Shown here one piece after another: positions 26,811 to 36,120 of a DNA stretch of 64,000 bases (positions are counted from its first letter, which is position 1; every line of letters starts with the position of its first letter). A program made the position numbers and the translations under genes. The notes below the pieces were generated by a model. The model was not told where the DNA came from. It was given only the letters and a program-made list of their open reading frames with translations, and did no database searches. Source of the stretch: Thalassotalea psychrophila (GTDB lineage: Bacteria; Pseudomonadota; Gammaproteobacteria; Enterobacterales; Alteromonadaceae); the NCBI RefSeq assembly GCF_031583595.1, contig NZ_CP134145.1, positions 186,001 to 250,000 of the forward strand, given 5' to 3'.

Positions 26811-29132
26811 TTATTTCTTCGCCTTGGCAAACGCATCAGCAAAGGCATTGCCCATCATGCTGTTTTGTGGTTGCTGAGGCTTTTTCTTCGTCACATGATT
26901 TTTAGCCGGTTGTTGTTTCGGCTTGTTCTGCTGCTTAGGTTTATGTTGGTTACTCGTATTTGCAGACTCTTCTAGTCGCATGGTTAAGCTGATACGTTTT
27001 CTGCTTGGGTCTACTTCTAATACTTTAACCTTTACTATATCGCCAGCTTTAACTATTTCACGAGGGTCACTAACAAATTTATTGGTTAACGACGAGATAT
27101 GCACTAAGCCATCTTGGTGTACGCCAATGTCAACGAAAGCGCCAAAGTTGGTCACATTCGAAATAACGCCTTCAAGAGTCATATTTAGCTCAAGATCGTT
27201 AATCGTATTCACCCCTTCTTTGAACGTAGCGGTTTTAAATTCTGGGCGAGGATCTCTACCGGGTTTGTCTAACTCGCTGATAATATCTTTCACTGTTGGC
27301 AAACCAAACTGCTCATTGGTGAACTCTTCAGGTTTGAGATTGTTTAATAAACTTGAATCGCCAATAAGCTCATTTATCGCCACTGCAGATTTAGTAATGA
27401 TGTTTTCCACAACACTATAGCTTTCTGGGTGCACGCCAGAACTGTCGAGTAAGTTTTTACCATTATTAATACGCAGAAACCCAGCCGCTTGTTCGAATGC
27501 CTTTGGCCCTAAACGAGCAACTTTTTTTAATTCACTTCGTTTTTCAAACCTGCCATTTTGTTCACGAAATTGCACAATGTTTTGCGCCATAGTTTTAGAT
27601 AAGCCTGACACCCGGTTTAATAGTGGCACCGATGCACTGTTAAGATCTACACCTACCGCGTTTACACAATCTTCTACTACGCCATCTAGGGTTTTGCTTA
27701 ATTGACTTTGACTGACGTCATGTTGATATTGCCCCACACCAATAGCCTTCGCTTCAATTTTAACAAGCTCAGCAAGCGGGTCTTGCAAACGACGACCAAT
27801 AGATACGGCACCGCGCAGTGAAACATCTAGGTCTGGAAACTCATTTGCAGCGAATTCTGAAGCCGAATATATGCTGGCGCCCGCTTCTGAAACAATAATT
27901 TTATTTGGCTTATTTGTTTCAAGTTTGGCGATTGCTTCTCCTGCTAGTTTGTCGGTTTCACGCGAACCCGTACCGTTACCTATAGCAATAAGTTCGACTT
28001 TGTATTGTTGTACTAAGGTAGATATTGTTCTTATTGATTTATCCCAATGCTTTTGCGGCTCATGTGGATAAATGGTCGTAGTATATAGCAGTTTAGAAGT
28101 ACCATCGATAATCGCTATTTTACAACCAGTACGAATACCTGGATCTATACCCATAGTCACTTTAGCGCCGCCTGGAGCGGCCATGAGTAAATCTGTTAAA
28201 TTATCGGCGAAAACTTTTATTGCTGCTGTTTCAGCACGCTCACGCATCGCGGTTAATAATTCATTTTCAAGGGATAATGCAAGCTTAACACGCCAAGTTA
28301 AACGGACCACTTTATTCAACCATTGTGCTGCGGGCTGGGCCGATAGACGTAGACTAAAATGATCGCGAATAATTTGTTCACAACTTGACTCGGCATTTTT
28401 TTCAAAGCCAGGATCTACATCCAGGTTCAACTGTAACAGGCCTTCATTTCGACCTCTCAGCATCGCTAAACCTCGGTGCGATGGTACTTTGGCGAGCATT
28501 TCAGAATGTTCAAAATAATCTTTAAATTTTTGCGCTGTTTTCTCTTTACCTTTAACCACATTACTCGTTAAGTATGCTTGCTTAATAACATGTTTACGTA
28601 GCTTTTGTATTAATGATGCATTTTCACTTAAACGCTCCATTAATATATAACAAGCGCCTTCTAATACTGATTTTTCATCATTGAACTTAGCATCTTTATT
28701 AACAAAACTGGCCGCTTCCCGTTCCGGATCTAATGACCAGTCTTGGTAAAGTTTGTTTGCTAAAGGCTCTAGGCCGGCCTCAATTGCTATTTGCCCTTTC
28801 GTACGGCGTTTAGGGCGATATGGAAGATATAAATCTTCTAGTTCAGTTTTATTATCGACACTAATTATTTGTTGCTTTAAAGAATCGGTCAACTTGCCTT
28901 GCTCTTTGATGTTTTTCAATACCAGCTGCTTACGTTCACCTAATTCGCGTAAGTAGGTTAAACGTTGCTCTAGGTGACGTAAGTGATTGTCGTCTAATCC
29001 TTGAGTCGCTTCTTTACGGTAACGGGCAATAAATGGCACGGTAGAACCATCATCAAGCAATGAAATTGCAGCATTAACTTGTGCTTCTTTAACGTTCAAT
29101 TCTGCGGCAATTTGTTGCGAAATGTTTATCAT
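26811..29132 (-). CDS. tex: Tex/YhgF family S1 RNA-binding protein
   Basis: The 773-residue protein has the full Tex architecture. The helical N-terminal region contains [16 protein letters not shown] and [16 protein letters not shown]. An RNase H-like YqgF domain follows ([18 protein letters not shown]), then helix-hairpin-helix repeats ([29 protein letters not shown]) and a C-terminal S1 domain ([30 protein letters not shown] region). The last ~60 residues are a Lys/Gln/Pro-rich tail. Tex binds nucleic acid and is implicated in transcription and tolerance of stress. It diverges from greB, which corresponds to the greB-yhgF neighbourhood of E. coli. Confidence 0.97.
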   Translation of the reverse strand: MINISQQIAAELNVKEAQVNAAISLLDDGSTVPFIARYRKEATQGLDDNHLRHLEQRLTYLRELGERKQLVLKNIKEQGKLTDSLKQQIISVDNKTELEDLYLPYRPKRRTKGQIAIEAGLEPLANKLYQDWSLDPEREAASFVNKDAKFNDEKSVLEGACYILMERLSENASLIQKLRKHVIKQAYLTSNVVKGKEKTAQKFKDYFEHSEMLAKVPSHRGLAMLRGRNEGLLQLNLDVDPGFEKNAESSCEQIIRDHFSLRLSAQPAAQWLNKVVRLTWRVKLALSLENELLTAMRERAETAAIKVFADNLTDLLMAAPGGAKVTMGIDPGIRTGCKIAIIDGTSKLLYTTTIYPHEPQKHWDKSIRTISTLVQQYKVELIAIGNGTGSRETDKLAGEAIAKLETNKPNKIIVSEAGASIYSASEFAANEFPDLDVSLRGAVSIGRRLQDPLAELVKIEAKAIGVGQYQHDVSQSQLSKTLDGVVEDCVNAVGVDLNSASVPLLNRVSGLSKTMAQNIVQFREQNGRFEKRSELKKVARLGPKAFEQAAGFLRINNGKNLLDSSGVHPESYSVVENIITKSAVAINELIGDSSLLNNLKPEEFTNEQFGLPTVKDIISELDKPGRDPRPEFKTATFKEGVNTINDLELNMTLEGVISNVTNFGAFVDIGVHQDGLVHISSLTNKFVSDPREIVKAGDIVKVKVLEVDPSRKRISLTMRLEESANTSNQHKPKQQNKPKQQPAKNHVTKKKPQQPQNSMMGNAFADAFAKAKK

Positions 29133-29268
29133 TAATCAATAATCCTAATGTTAATTCCCATACGAAACTGCATTTTAAAATCGCACGGGTATATACTGTT
29201 TATCTGAAGAAAATTATAATAATGCGATTATACAGTATAGTCTTGATCAAATTTAAGAAGTTTATGTC

Positions 29269-29745
29269 GTGAAAACAAAATTAATAACCCGCGAAGGCTA
29301 TCAACAACTGCAAAAAGAGGAAGATTATCTTTGGCGGGTGAAGCGGCCTGAAATTACAAAAGTTGTGGCTTGGGCAGCAAGCCTTGGCGATAGATCAGAA
29401 AATGCTGATTATCATTTTAATAAACGCGTGCTACGTCAAATAGACAGTCGTGTACGATTTTTGCGAAAACTTCTGCCAGATTTAAAAATTGTTGATTACT
29501 CTCCCCAACAAGATGGCAAAGTTTTTTTCGGTGCACGTGTAGAAATTGAAAATGAGAGTGGAGATATTAAAGCCTTTCGTATTGTTGGCCCGGAAGAAAT
29601 ATACGGTGATGCCAAAGACTATATTTCTATCGACTCACCTATGGCGCGAGCACTCTTAAAAAAAGAAGTCGATGATGAAGTTGAGGTTATGACACCAGAT
29701 GGTCCAGTTTCTTGGTTTATTAATAAAATTGAATATCAGACCTAG
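29269..29745 (+). CDS. greB: Transcription elongation factor GreB
   Basis: The 158-residue protein starts with GTG at 29269; homologs begin with the same MKT-LITREGY sequence, so the unusual start is supported, and an ATG 5 bp upstream is in another frame and hits a stop at its third codon. The N-terminal coiled coil carries the acidic tip LGDRSENADYHFNK, whose Asp and Glu reach the RNA polymerase active site. KIVDYSPQQDGKVFFGARVEIEN and YISIDSPMARALLKKEV are GreB-specific. It stimulates cleavage of backtracked transcripts. It lies beside ompR-envZ, as in E. coli, though in this case transcribed in the same direction. Confidence 0.97.
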   Translation: MKTKLITREGYQQLQKEEDYLWRVKRPEITKVVAWAASLGDRSENADYHFNKRVLRQIDSRVRFLRKLLPDLKIVDYSPQQDGKVFFGARVEIENESGDIKAFRIVGPEEIYGDAKDYISIDSPMARALLKKEVDDEVEVMTPDGPVSWFINKIEYQT

Positions 29746-29898
29746 TAATCTTCAGTTAATTAGGAATCATTGCTTACTTCATTCATAACTTGTAACAATC
29801 TAGCGCGACATAAAAGACTATTAGCTTTTGAAAAATAACAAAATTAGCTTATAGTCGATACTATAAGTAAATATAAACGTTAAGTGATAGAGGCTCTT

Positions 29899-30624
29899 AT
29901 GGGACAGGAAACCCCGAAAATATTAGTGGTAGATGATGATATGCGCTTACGTGCATTGTTAGAACGCTATTTGGTTGAGCAGGGCTTCGTTGTTAGAAGT
30001 GCCGCTAACTCCGAGCAAATGGACAGATTGCTAGAGCGTGAAAATTTTCATCTATTGGTGCTTGACTTAATGCTACCCGGAGAAGACGGGTTATCTATAT
30101 GTCGTCGTTTACGTCAACAAGAAAATCAAATCCCAATTATCATGCTGACCGCAAAAGGTGATGAAGTTGATCGTATTATCGGCTTGGAACTTGGCGCTGA
30201 CGATTACATGCCTAAACCTTTTAATCCGCGCGAATTGCTGGCGAGAGTTAAAGCTGTACTACGTCGTAAAACTCAAGAAGCACCTGGCGCTCCATCGTTG
30301 GAAGAAGAAGTCATTGAGTTTGGTGAATTTTCATTAAACCTAGCGACGCGAGAAATGCGCAAAGGTGAAGAATCTATGCCATTAACCAGTGGTGAATTTG
30401 CGGTATTAAAATCATTGATTACTCATCCGCGAGAACCCTTGTCTCGGGATAAATTAATGAATTTAGCCCGAGGTCGAGATTATTCTGCGCTAGAACGCAG
30501 TATTGATGTGCAAGTATCTCGTTTACGTCGCATGCTTGAACAAGACCCTGCTAACCCACGTTATATTCAAACTGTTTGGGGACTTGGCTATGTGTTTGTC
30601 CCTGATGGTAGTAGTGTTGGTTAA
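29899..30624 (+). CDS. ompR: Osmolarity response regulator OmpR
   Basis: The start is set at the ATG at 29899 because GAGG lies five bases upstream; an in-frame GTG at 29884 would add five residues. The 241-residue protein is nearly collinear with E. coli OmpR: ILVVDDDMRLRALLERYL, phosphoacceptor Asp56 in LDLMLPGEDGLSICRRLR, and a winged-helix effector domain with MPLTSGEFAVLK, ERSIDVQVSRLRRML and QTVWGLGYVFVPDG. It controls porin and osmotic-response genes when phosphorylated by EnvZ. envZ follows 15 bp later on the same strand. Confidence 0.98.
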   Translation: MGQETPKILVVDDDMRLRALLERYLVEQGFVVRSAANSEQMDRLLERENFHLLVLDLMLPGEDGLSICRRLRQQENQIPIIMLTAKGDEVDRIIGLELGADDYMPKPFNPRELLARVKAVLRRKTQEAPGAPSLEEEVIEFGEFSLNLATREMRKGEESMPLTSGEFAVLKSLITHPREPLSRDKLMNLARGRDYSALERSIDVQVSRLRRMLEQDPANPRYIQTVWGLGYVFVPDGSSVG

Positions 30625-30639
30625 TTAGTCTGATCACAA

Positions 30640-31932
30640 ATGAAAATATTACCACGTAGTGCCTTTGGCCAAACCGTATTATTGATTGGCTTTTTGCTAT
30701 TAATAAACCAAGTCGTGTCATATCTATCGGTCGCCATATACGTTATTAAGCCTAACCTTGAGCAAATAAATCAGCTGCTTGCCAAGCAAGTTAAAGTGGT
30801 ATTTATTGATGGTGGTAATTCAAAATTTAATCCTCAGCTAGCAGAGGCATTTCATAAAGAAACCGGTATTGGTGTTTATCGTGAACAAGACGCTTTAATG
30901 CTAGGCTTAGCTGAAGCTTCTTATTATCCATACTTGTCTATGCAAATGAGTGAGTTACTTGAAGGCGAGGCTGAAGTTAGGATATCTCAAGGTGACGAAT
31001 ACTTATTCTGGATCAGGCCGCCACAAGCGCCAAGCTTATGGGTTAAAATCCCGTTGCATGGTCTAGATGAAGCTAGTTTCTATCCCCTAATTTTTTATTT
31101 GGTATTAATCGGTGTATTAAGTGTTGCCGGTGGTTGGTTGTTTATTAGACAATTAAATCGACCTTTAAAGGCCTTACAAAAAGCCGCCATCGACGTAGGT
31201 AAAGGACAATTTCCTGAACCATTAAAAGAGCAAGGTTCAACAGAGGTCACTGCTGTAACTCGAGCTTTTAATCATATGTCAAAAGGAATAAAACAATTAG
31301 AGGCCGATCGTAGTTTGCTTATGGCCGGTATCTCTCACGACTTGCGTACGCCTTTAACTCGTATTCGCCTTGCTAGTGAAATGATGAGTGAAGATGAAGA
31401 CTATCTAAAAGATGGTATCGAAAAAGATATTGACGATATGAATGCCATTATCGATCAATTTATTGATTATATACGTCATGATATGATGGATAAAACACAA
31501 CCAATTGACTTTAACCAGATGATAAAAGATGTGGTTGAACTTGAAAGTGTTGAAGATAGAAATATTCACTTGCAGCTTGGTCCACAAGTTGAGATCCCTA
31601 TGGTATATGCAGCAATGAAACGAGTATTGGCTAATTTAATTCAAAATGCTTATAAATATTCAAGCAATGACATTGAGATCAGCAGTGGTATTAATCAAGA
31701 AACCAACAGAGCCTACTTTAACGTTGCCGATAATGGCCCTGGTATTAGCGATAGTGAAATAGAACGTTTATTTCAACCTTTCACCCAAGGTGATACAGCA
31801 AGGGGCACTGAAGGTAGTGGCTTAGGGCTGGCTATTATAAAACGAATTGTTGATGGTCATGGTGGTAAAGTCACATTGAAAAACCGCAACAGCGGTGGTT
31901 TAGTGGCTACAGTTGAATTGCCATTAAGCTAA
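30640..31932 (+). CDS. envZ: Osmolarity sensor histidine kinase EnvZ
   Basis: The 430-residue kinase has TM1 at about residues 12-36, a periplasmic region, TM2 near 148-168 and a HAMP domain. The phosphoacceptor His233 lies in [22 protein letters not shown], the EnvZ H-box. [20 protein letters not shown] and [12 protein letters not shown] are the N, G1 and G2 boxes. It phosphorylates and dephosphorylates OmpR. A palindromic repeat element begins exactly at its stop codon. Confidence 0.97.
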   Translation: MKILPRSAFGQTVLLIGFLLLINQVVSYLSVAIYVIKPNLEQINQLLAKQVKVVFIDGGNSKFNPQLAEAFHKETGIGVYREQDALMLGLAEASYYPYLSMQMSELLEGEAEVRISQGDEYLFWIRPPQAPSLWVKIPLHGLDEASFYPLIFYLVLIGVLSVAGGWLFIRQLNRPLKALQKAAIDVGKGQFPEPLKEQGSTEVTAVTRAFNHMSKGIKQLEADRSLLMAGISHDLRTPLTRIRLASEMMSEDEDYLKDGIEKDIDDMNAIIDQFIDYIRHDMMDKTQPIDFNQMIKDVVELESVEDRNIHLQLGPQVEIPMVYAAMKRVLANLIQNAYKYSSNDIEISSGINQETNRAYFNVADNGPGISDSEIERLFQPFTQGDTARGTEGSGLGLAIIKRIVDGHGGKVTLKNRNSGGLVATVELPLS

Positions 31933-32092
31933 TACCAATTCCATTAACTATGTGATCTACTTTTTAGTGAGGAAAAAGGGATAAATACAAGGCATAAAAT
32001 TTTATAAGTAGTATTCTACTTAAAGGTTTTATAACGCAGTAGTTATTCATTTTAACCAGTAAAAATGAGCAGATAATTAATGGGCTTGGTAT
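31932..32092. repeat. MITE-like palindromic intergenic repeat, full-length copy
   Basis: This 161-bp element has 16-base terminal inverted repeats, ATACCAATTCCATTAA on the left and TTAATGGGCTTGGTAT on the right, matching at 14 of 16 positions. The inside contains further palindromes, such as AAGTAGTATTCTACTT, so the transcript would fold. There is no coding capacity. Two shortened relatives occur at 32450-32482 and 56840-56914. The left end begins at the last base of the envZ stop codon. Confidence 0.82.
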
Positions 32093-32098
32093 ACAACA

Positions 32099-32446
32099 TT
32101 AGTTAAAGGTAGTATTAATAAATATAGCCAGGCAATTTAATAATATAATCAGTAGTAACACAGCTCTTGATAGTTCTCTCGAAAGTGCACAAAAAGCCAT
32201 CGCTGAGAATATCTGTAAAGATTTCCCAATCATTACTCCTTGAAATATTCCAAATTCATAAGCTAAATAGCGAATCACTAAATTGGCTTCTAAAGCAATA
32301 CTGTCATTAAGCATAAACTGTAGGGTAGTAACATAATCTAAGGTGGCGGTTAACAATAAAATAAACCAGAAAATTCGATATTTCTGTAAGGCATAAAATA
32401 GGTTTTGTTGTAACGATACCTGTCTGTCTAATATGGTCATAGTCAT
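32099..32446 (-). CDS. Small hypothetical membrane protein (DUF5658-like)
   Basis: The 115-residue protein has three likely membrane segments: about residues 25-50 (FWFILLLTATLDYVTTLQFML), 72-92 and 94-112. TLDYVTTLQF followed by EANLVIRYLAYEFGI recalls small membrane proteins of the DUF5658 type, whose function is unknown. No clear ribosome site precedes the ATG. Repeat elements of one family begin 3 bp beyond its start and 6 bp beyond its stop, so the gene occupies almost exactly the space between them. It is not part of the E. coli envZ-pckA neighbourhood. The call that it is a real gene is moderately supported by hydrophobic composition and lack of an alternative frame. Confidence 0.65.
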   Translation of the reverse strand: MTMTILDRQVSLQQNLFYALQKYRIFWFILLLTATLDYVTTLQFMLNDSIALEANLVIRYLAYEFGIFQGVMIGKSLQIFSAMAFCALSRELSRAVLLLIILLNCLAIFINTTFN

Positions 32447-32449
32447 TTA

Positions 32450-32482
32450 ATACCAAGTTCACTTTATTAATGAAATTGGTAT
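32450..32482. repeat. Short copy of the palindromic intergenic repeat (ends only)
   Basis: Thirty-three bases begin ATACCAAGTTCA and finish TGAAATTGGTAT. The two 16-base ends are inverted repeats at 12 of 16 positions and resemble the ends of the 161-bp element nearby, with the middle missing. It begins 3 bp upstream of the small membrane protein start. Confidence 0.7.
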
Positions 32483-32626
32483 AAGCGCCAAATCAAAATC
32501 CGTTTTAAAGCTTTCCGTGCGGGGGCGCACTCACTCCAAAGTAATGATAATAGATCAGCAAGTGTAGTTTAGATTGTTAAATTTTCCATGTTTTTTGGTC
32601 TCAAAGGTTTTGCATACCCCATAAAC

Positions 32627-32655
32627 AACAAAACCTGCAATTAGCAGGTTTTGTT
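32627..32655 (-). terminator. Rho-independent terminator of pckA
   Basis: AACAAAACCTGC and GCAGGTTTTGTT form a perfect 12-base stem around an AATTA loop, 25 bp after the pckA stop on the minus strand. The T-rich arm lies downstream in the pckA direction. Confidence 0.9.
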
Positions 32656-32680
32656 AATCAATAAATTCTAAATTAAAACG

Positions 32681-34288
32681 TTATAGTTGCGGGCCAGCAG
32701 CAACTAAACTTGCACCATGGTCATTGTCAGTGAACTTATCAAAGTTATTTACAAAGCGTTTTGCTAAGTCTTCAGCTTTCGTATTCCACTCACTTGCATC
32801 AGTGTAAGTATCTCGGGGATCTAAGATGCTGCTATCTACATCAGGTAGAGCTTTAGGAACAGTTAAGTTAAACATTGGTAATGTTTGAACTTCAACGTTA
32901 TCAATTGAACCATCTAGAATGGCGTCAATAATTGCGCGGGTATCTTTAATTGAAATGCGCTTACCTGTGCCATTCCAGCCAGTATTTACTAAGTACGCTT
33001 CAGCGCCAGCGTCTTGCATACGTTTTACTAATACTTCAGCATATTGAGTTGGGTGCAAGCTTAAGAATGCAGCGCCAAAACAACTTGAAAACGTTGGTGT
33101 TGGTTCAGTAATACCACGTTCAGTACCGGCTAATTTAGCCGTAAACCCTGATAAGAAGTAATATTCAGTTTGTGCCGGTGTTAACTTTGCAACAGGAGGT
33201 AATACACCGAATGCATCAGCAGTTAAGAAAATAACTTTTTTCGCGTGTCCAGCTTTAGAAACCGGCTTAACAATGTTTTCAATGTGATGAATAGGGTAAG
33301 AAACACGAGTGTTTTCTGTTTTTGAACCATCATCATAGTCAATCTCACCATCGCTGTTTACCACTACATTTTCTAATAACGCATCACGGCGGATAGCATT
33401 AAAAATGTCTGGTTCGTTTTCAGCACTTAGGTTGATGGTTTTAGCGTAACAGCCACCTTCAAAGTTAAATACACCATTATCATCCCAACCATGTTCGTCA
33501 TCACCAATTAGCTGACGTTTAGGATCTGTTGATAATGTTGTTTTACCAGTTCCTGATAAACCGAAGAATATAGCTGTGTCTCCATCTTTACCAACGTTAG
33601 CACTACAGTGCATTGAGGCTATACCTTTAAGAGGTAATAGGTAGTTCATCATTGAGAACATACCTTTTTTCATTTCGCCGCCATACCAAGTACCACCAAT
33701 TAACTGCATTTTTTCAGTTAAGTTAAAGGCAACAAAGTTTTCAGAATTTAATCCGTGTTCTTGCCAATCTTGGTTATTTGTTTTAGCACCGTTCATTACA
33801 ATGAAATCAGGCTCGTAGTTTTCAAGCTCTGCATCAGTTGGACGAATGAACATGTTTTTTACAAAATGCGCTTGCCATGCAACTTCAGTAATAAAACGCA
33901 CTTTTAAGCGAGTATCATCGTTGGCACCACAAAATGTATCAACAACAAATAAGCGTTTTCCTGAAAGTTGTTCTGTAACTAAACCTTTAATATGTGACCA
34001 TGTTTCAGGTGTCATTGGTTTGTTATCGTTTTTACCTTGATCTGACCACCAAACAGTATCGCGACTTACGTCATCACGAACGATGTATTTATCTTTAGGA
34101 GAACGACCCGTAAATATGCCCGTATCAACAGCAACAGCACCTGATTTAGTGATTGTGCCTTTTTCATAGCCTTCAAGGCTAGCTTTAGTTTCTTCTTCGA
34201 ATAATAATTCATAAGAAGGATTGTAAACAATTTCAGCTGTTTGGTTGATACCGTATTGCGATAAATCGATGGTCTTCGCAGTAGTCAT
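32681..34288 (-). CDS. pckA: Phosphoenolpyruvate carboxykinase (ATP)
   Basis: The 535-residue protein matches ATP-dependent PEPCK. It has [10 protein letters not shown] near the N-terminus, the kinase loop [13 protein letters not shown], the metal and nucleotide motifs [10 protein letters not shown] and [12 protein letters not shown], and [10 protein letters not shown]. It converts oxaloacetate and ATP to phosphoenolpyruvate, CO2 and ADP, the entry step of gluconeogenesis. The gene is monocistronic: a terminator of the upstream hslO gene lies 5' of it and its own terminator is at 32627-32655. It keeps the E. coli hslR-hslO-pckA-envZ-ompR neighbourhood. Confidence 0.98.
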   Translation of the reverse strand: MTTAKTIDLSQYGINQTAEIVYNPSYELLFEEETKASLEGYEKGTITKSGAVAVDTGIFTGRSPKDKYIVRDDVSRDTVWWSDQGKNDNKPMTPETWSHIKGLVTEQLSGKRLFVVDTFCGANDDTRLKVRFITEVAWQAHFVKNMFIRPTDAELENYEPDFIVMNGAKTNNQDWQEHGLNSENFVAFNLTEKMQLIGGTWYGGEMKKGMFSMMNYLLPLKGIASMHCSANVGKDGDTAIFFGLSGTGKTTLSTDPKRQLIGDDEHGWDDNGVFNFEGGCYAKTINLSAENEPDIFNAIRRDALLENVVVNSDGEIDYDDGSKTENTRVSYPIHHIENIVKPVSKAGHAKKVIFLTADAFGVLPPVAKLTPAQTEYYFLSGFTAKLAGTERGITEPTPTFSSCFGAAFLSLHPTQYAEVLVKRMQDAGAEAYLVNTGWNGTGKRISIKDTRAIIDAILDGSIDNVEVQTLPMFNLTVPKALPDVDSSILDPRDTYTDASEWNTKAEDLAKRFVNNFDKFTDNDHGASLVAAGPQL

Positions 34289-34418
34289 TTTGACAAGCTC
34301 CTGGCCGCGTTAGAGTAAAAAGTCTAAAAAACATTTATATTGTTTGAATAGTAACGAAATTGTTAAGAGATTAAAAGATAAAATGTAGTCAATAATGAAA
34401 GTTTTTCAAGGTTGTTAC

Positions 34419-34470
34419 AAAAAAGGCGCTAACAATAGCTGTACTGGGATAGTTAGCTATAAGTTAGCAC
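34419..34470 (-). terminator. Rho-independent terminator of hslR-hslO
   Basis: On the minus strand GTGCTAACTTATAGCT and AGCTATTGTTAGCGC can pair with one bulged base, and the second arm is followed by CTTTTTT. It lies 35 bp after the hslO stop, upstream of pckA. Confidence 0.72.
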
Positions 34471-34504
34471 CATTTTACATAAGGATTTTATATAAAATTA
34501 GTGC

Positions 34505-35362
34505 TTAGTTTGGGTTAAGCAGTGGGTTTAATTTTGCTTGATCAAAGTGGTAATTGGTTTTACAAAAATCACAGGTTATGTTGATTTGTTGGTGCTCATT
34601 AAGATGTTCAATAATGGCTTCTTTACCCATATTAGCGATAGCGGCTAAACATTTGTCTTCAGAGCAACCACAAACAAAACTTACCGCTTGCGGATCAAAT
34701 AGGCGAACTTGCTCTTGATTATATAAGCGATAAAGCACTTCATTCGCATCTAAAGTAAATAACTCATCAGCTTTTATTGTTGCTGTTAACTGGCATATAT
34801 GTTCAAAGTCGTCCATTTGCTGTTGTTTATCATCAGAATCTGGAACAACTTGCAATAAACATCCTGCCGCTTGAGTTTTATTAGCGTCAGCAAATAACCA
34901 TATTTTAGTGGCCAGTTGTTCTGATGTTGCAAAGTAATGCTCTAAACACTGCGCTAAGGTTTCACCTTCAAGAGCTACAACACCTTGATAACGTTCACCT
35001 TGTTTAGGAATAATGGTGATAACCATATTGGCTTTCCCCATTAAATCATGCAGGCTTGAGCCCTTTATTTCGCCTTCAATACTGGCGATACCTCGCATTT
35101 GCTGTAAATTGTTACCATTAATTACTGCATATTTAACCGGGCCATTACCTTGAATTTGAACTGAAATTTCGCCTTCAAATTTTAATGTTGCAGTTAACAA
35201 ACATGTGGCCGCCATTAATTGGCCAAGCAACTCAACTACCTCCGCAGGGTAGTCATGGTTGGTTATGATCTCTTTGAAGCTCTTATCTAGTTGTACTAAC
35301 TCACCACGCGCATGGGTGTTATCAAATAAATAACGATTTAATACATCAGTATTAGTGGTCAC
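34505..35362 (-). CDS. hslO: Redox-regulated chaperone Hsp33
   Basis: The 285-residue protein has the Hsp33 fold and the C-terminal redox switch. Zinc is held by the Cys pairs VCGCSEDKC and ITCDFCKTNYHF; these form disulfides under oxidative stress and activate holdase function. The N-terminal part carries QLMAATCLLTATLKFEG and VQIQGNGPVKYAV, typical of the family. It lies 3 bp after hslR in the same direction, so the two heat-shock genes form one transcript, as in E. coli. Confidence 0.97.
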   Translation of the reverse strand: MTTNTDVLNRYLFDNTHARGELVQLDKSFKEIITNHDYPAEVVELLGQLMAATCLLTATLKFEGEISVQIQGNGPVKYAVINGNNLQQMRGIASIEGEIKGSSLHDLMGKANMVITIIPKQGERYQGVVALEGETLAQCLEHYFATSEQLATKIWLFADANKTQAAGCLLQVVPDSDDKQQQMDDFEHICQLTATIKADELFTLDANEVLYRLYNQEQVRLFDPQAVSFVCGCSEDKCLAAIANMGKEAIIEHLNEHQQINITCDFCKTNYHFDQAKLNPLLNPN

Positions 35363-35365
35363 TAA

Positions 35366-35779
35366 TTATATCCTTTCTTTAAATTCACGTAATTTACGAC
35401 GCTGTTTTTTGTCTGGTTTACTGTCACTTGCCGGGCTTAATAAGGTGCCTTGTTTTCTTGCTATGTTCACTTTTTCTCGCGTTTCTATGCTTTGTTTAGT
35501 TTCTTCATAAAGTGTTTGCGCGAAAGTTGCATCACGGCGTCTATCTGCTAGGGCAATAACTGTGATTTCTTTTTCATCAAAGCCTTGGCGAATTCTAATT
35601 TTGTCACCAAGTACGACATTTTTACTCGATTTACTGCGTTGGCCGTTGTAAAACACCTTGCCGCCATCAATCATTTGTTTGGCAATGGCACGAGTTTTAT
35701 AAAAGCGAGCAGCCCATAGCCACTTATCAAGACGAAAGTGTTCGGTATTTGATAAATCTTTATCTTGGTGCTTGCCCAT
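35366..35779 (-). CDS. hslR: Heat-shock protein 15, ribosome-associated S4-domain protein
   Basis: The 137-residue protein has an N-terminal S4 RNA-binding domain (FRLDKWLWAARFYKTRAIAKQMIDGGKVFYNGQ) and a basic C-terminus with KKQRRKLREFKERI. Hsp15 binds stalled 50S subunits carrying peptidyl-tRNA and helps recycle them. It is the first gene of the hslR-hslO operon and diverges from gspC across 341 bp. Confidence 0.95.
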   Translation of the reverse strand: MGKHQDKDLSNTEHFRLDKWLWAARFYKTRAIAKQMIDGGKVFYNGQRSKSSKNVVLGDKIRIRQGFDEKEITVIALADRRRDATFAQTLYEETKQSIETREKVNIARKQGTLLSPASDSKPDKKQRRKLREFKERI

Positions 35780-35991
35780 GCTTATGCCCCCAGTAAATTT
35801 GCGCGAAAGTTAACATATTTAGGAGCAATTCTCCACAAGTTCGACTATATTTTACCTCATTAGTTGGATGAAAAATGTACGAAAACGCACCTGTTCAAAC
35901 TGCATTTGTTAAGAAAAAGCTGTAGGGGTTAAATTGCAGTGAATTTTTTGGTGAATATGCTTGTCTGTAAACTATAGGTGACAACAAATAT

Positions 35992-36007
35992 GTAAACCAA
36001 CTGTAAA
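35992..36007 (+). promoter_or_regulatory. Candidate CpxR-like box upstream of gspC
   Basis: GTAAA-CCAACT-GTAAA has the same half-sites and the same 6-bp spacer as the candidate box in the cpxR-cpxP region. It lies about 37 bp upstream of the predicted -35 element of gspC. Binding is inferred. Confidence 0.5.
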
Positions 36008-36043
36008 CCTATGAGATAAGACAAAAAAAATGCTCATTCTAAC

Positions 36044-36072
36044 TTGTTGTGGCGCTCTTGCTCACGTATTAT
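36044..36072 (+). promoter_or_regulatory. Sigma70-like promoter of the gsp operon
   Basis: TTGTTG and TATTAT are separated by exactly 17 bp, close to the consensus -35 and -10 elements. The predicted start would give a leader of about 40 bases before the gspC ATG. Confidence 0.6.
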
Positions 36073-36120
36073 CAGGAGCAGTTAAAATTTTAATCTTTAT
36101 ATAAGTATTTAAAAAACATC

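Larger units (their letters stand above)
35780..36120. promoter_or_regulatory. Divergent hslR/gspC regulatory region
   Basis: These 341 bases contain no gene. The right half holds three TGTAAAC repeats at 35966, 35991 and 36002, the last two forming a GTAAA-N6-GTAAA pair. A sigma70-like promoter pointing at gspC lies at 36044-36072. The hslR-proximal half is AT-rich without a recognised heat-shock promoter. Confidence 0.6.

Noticed and set aside
35966..36008. CRISPR-like or DnaA-box array
   Set aside because: The TGTAAAC repeats are 7 bases and unequally spaced, and there are no cas or dnaA/dnaN neighbours; a regulator site explains them better.
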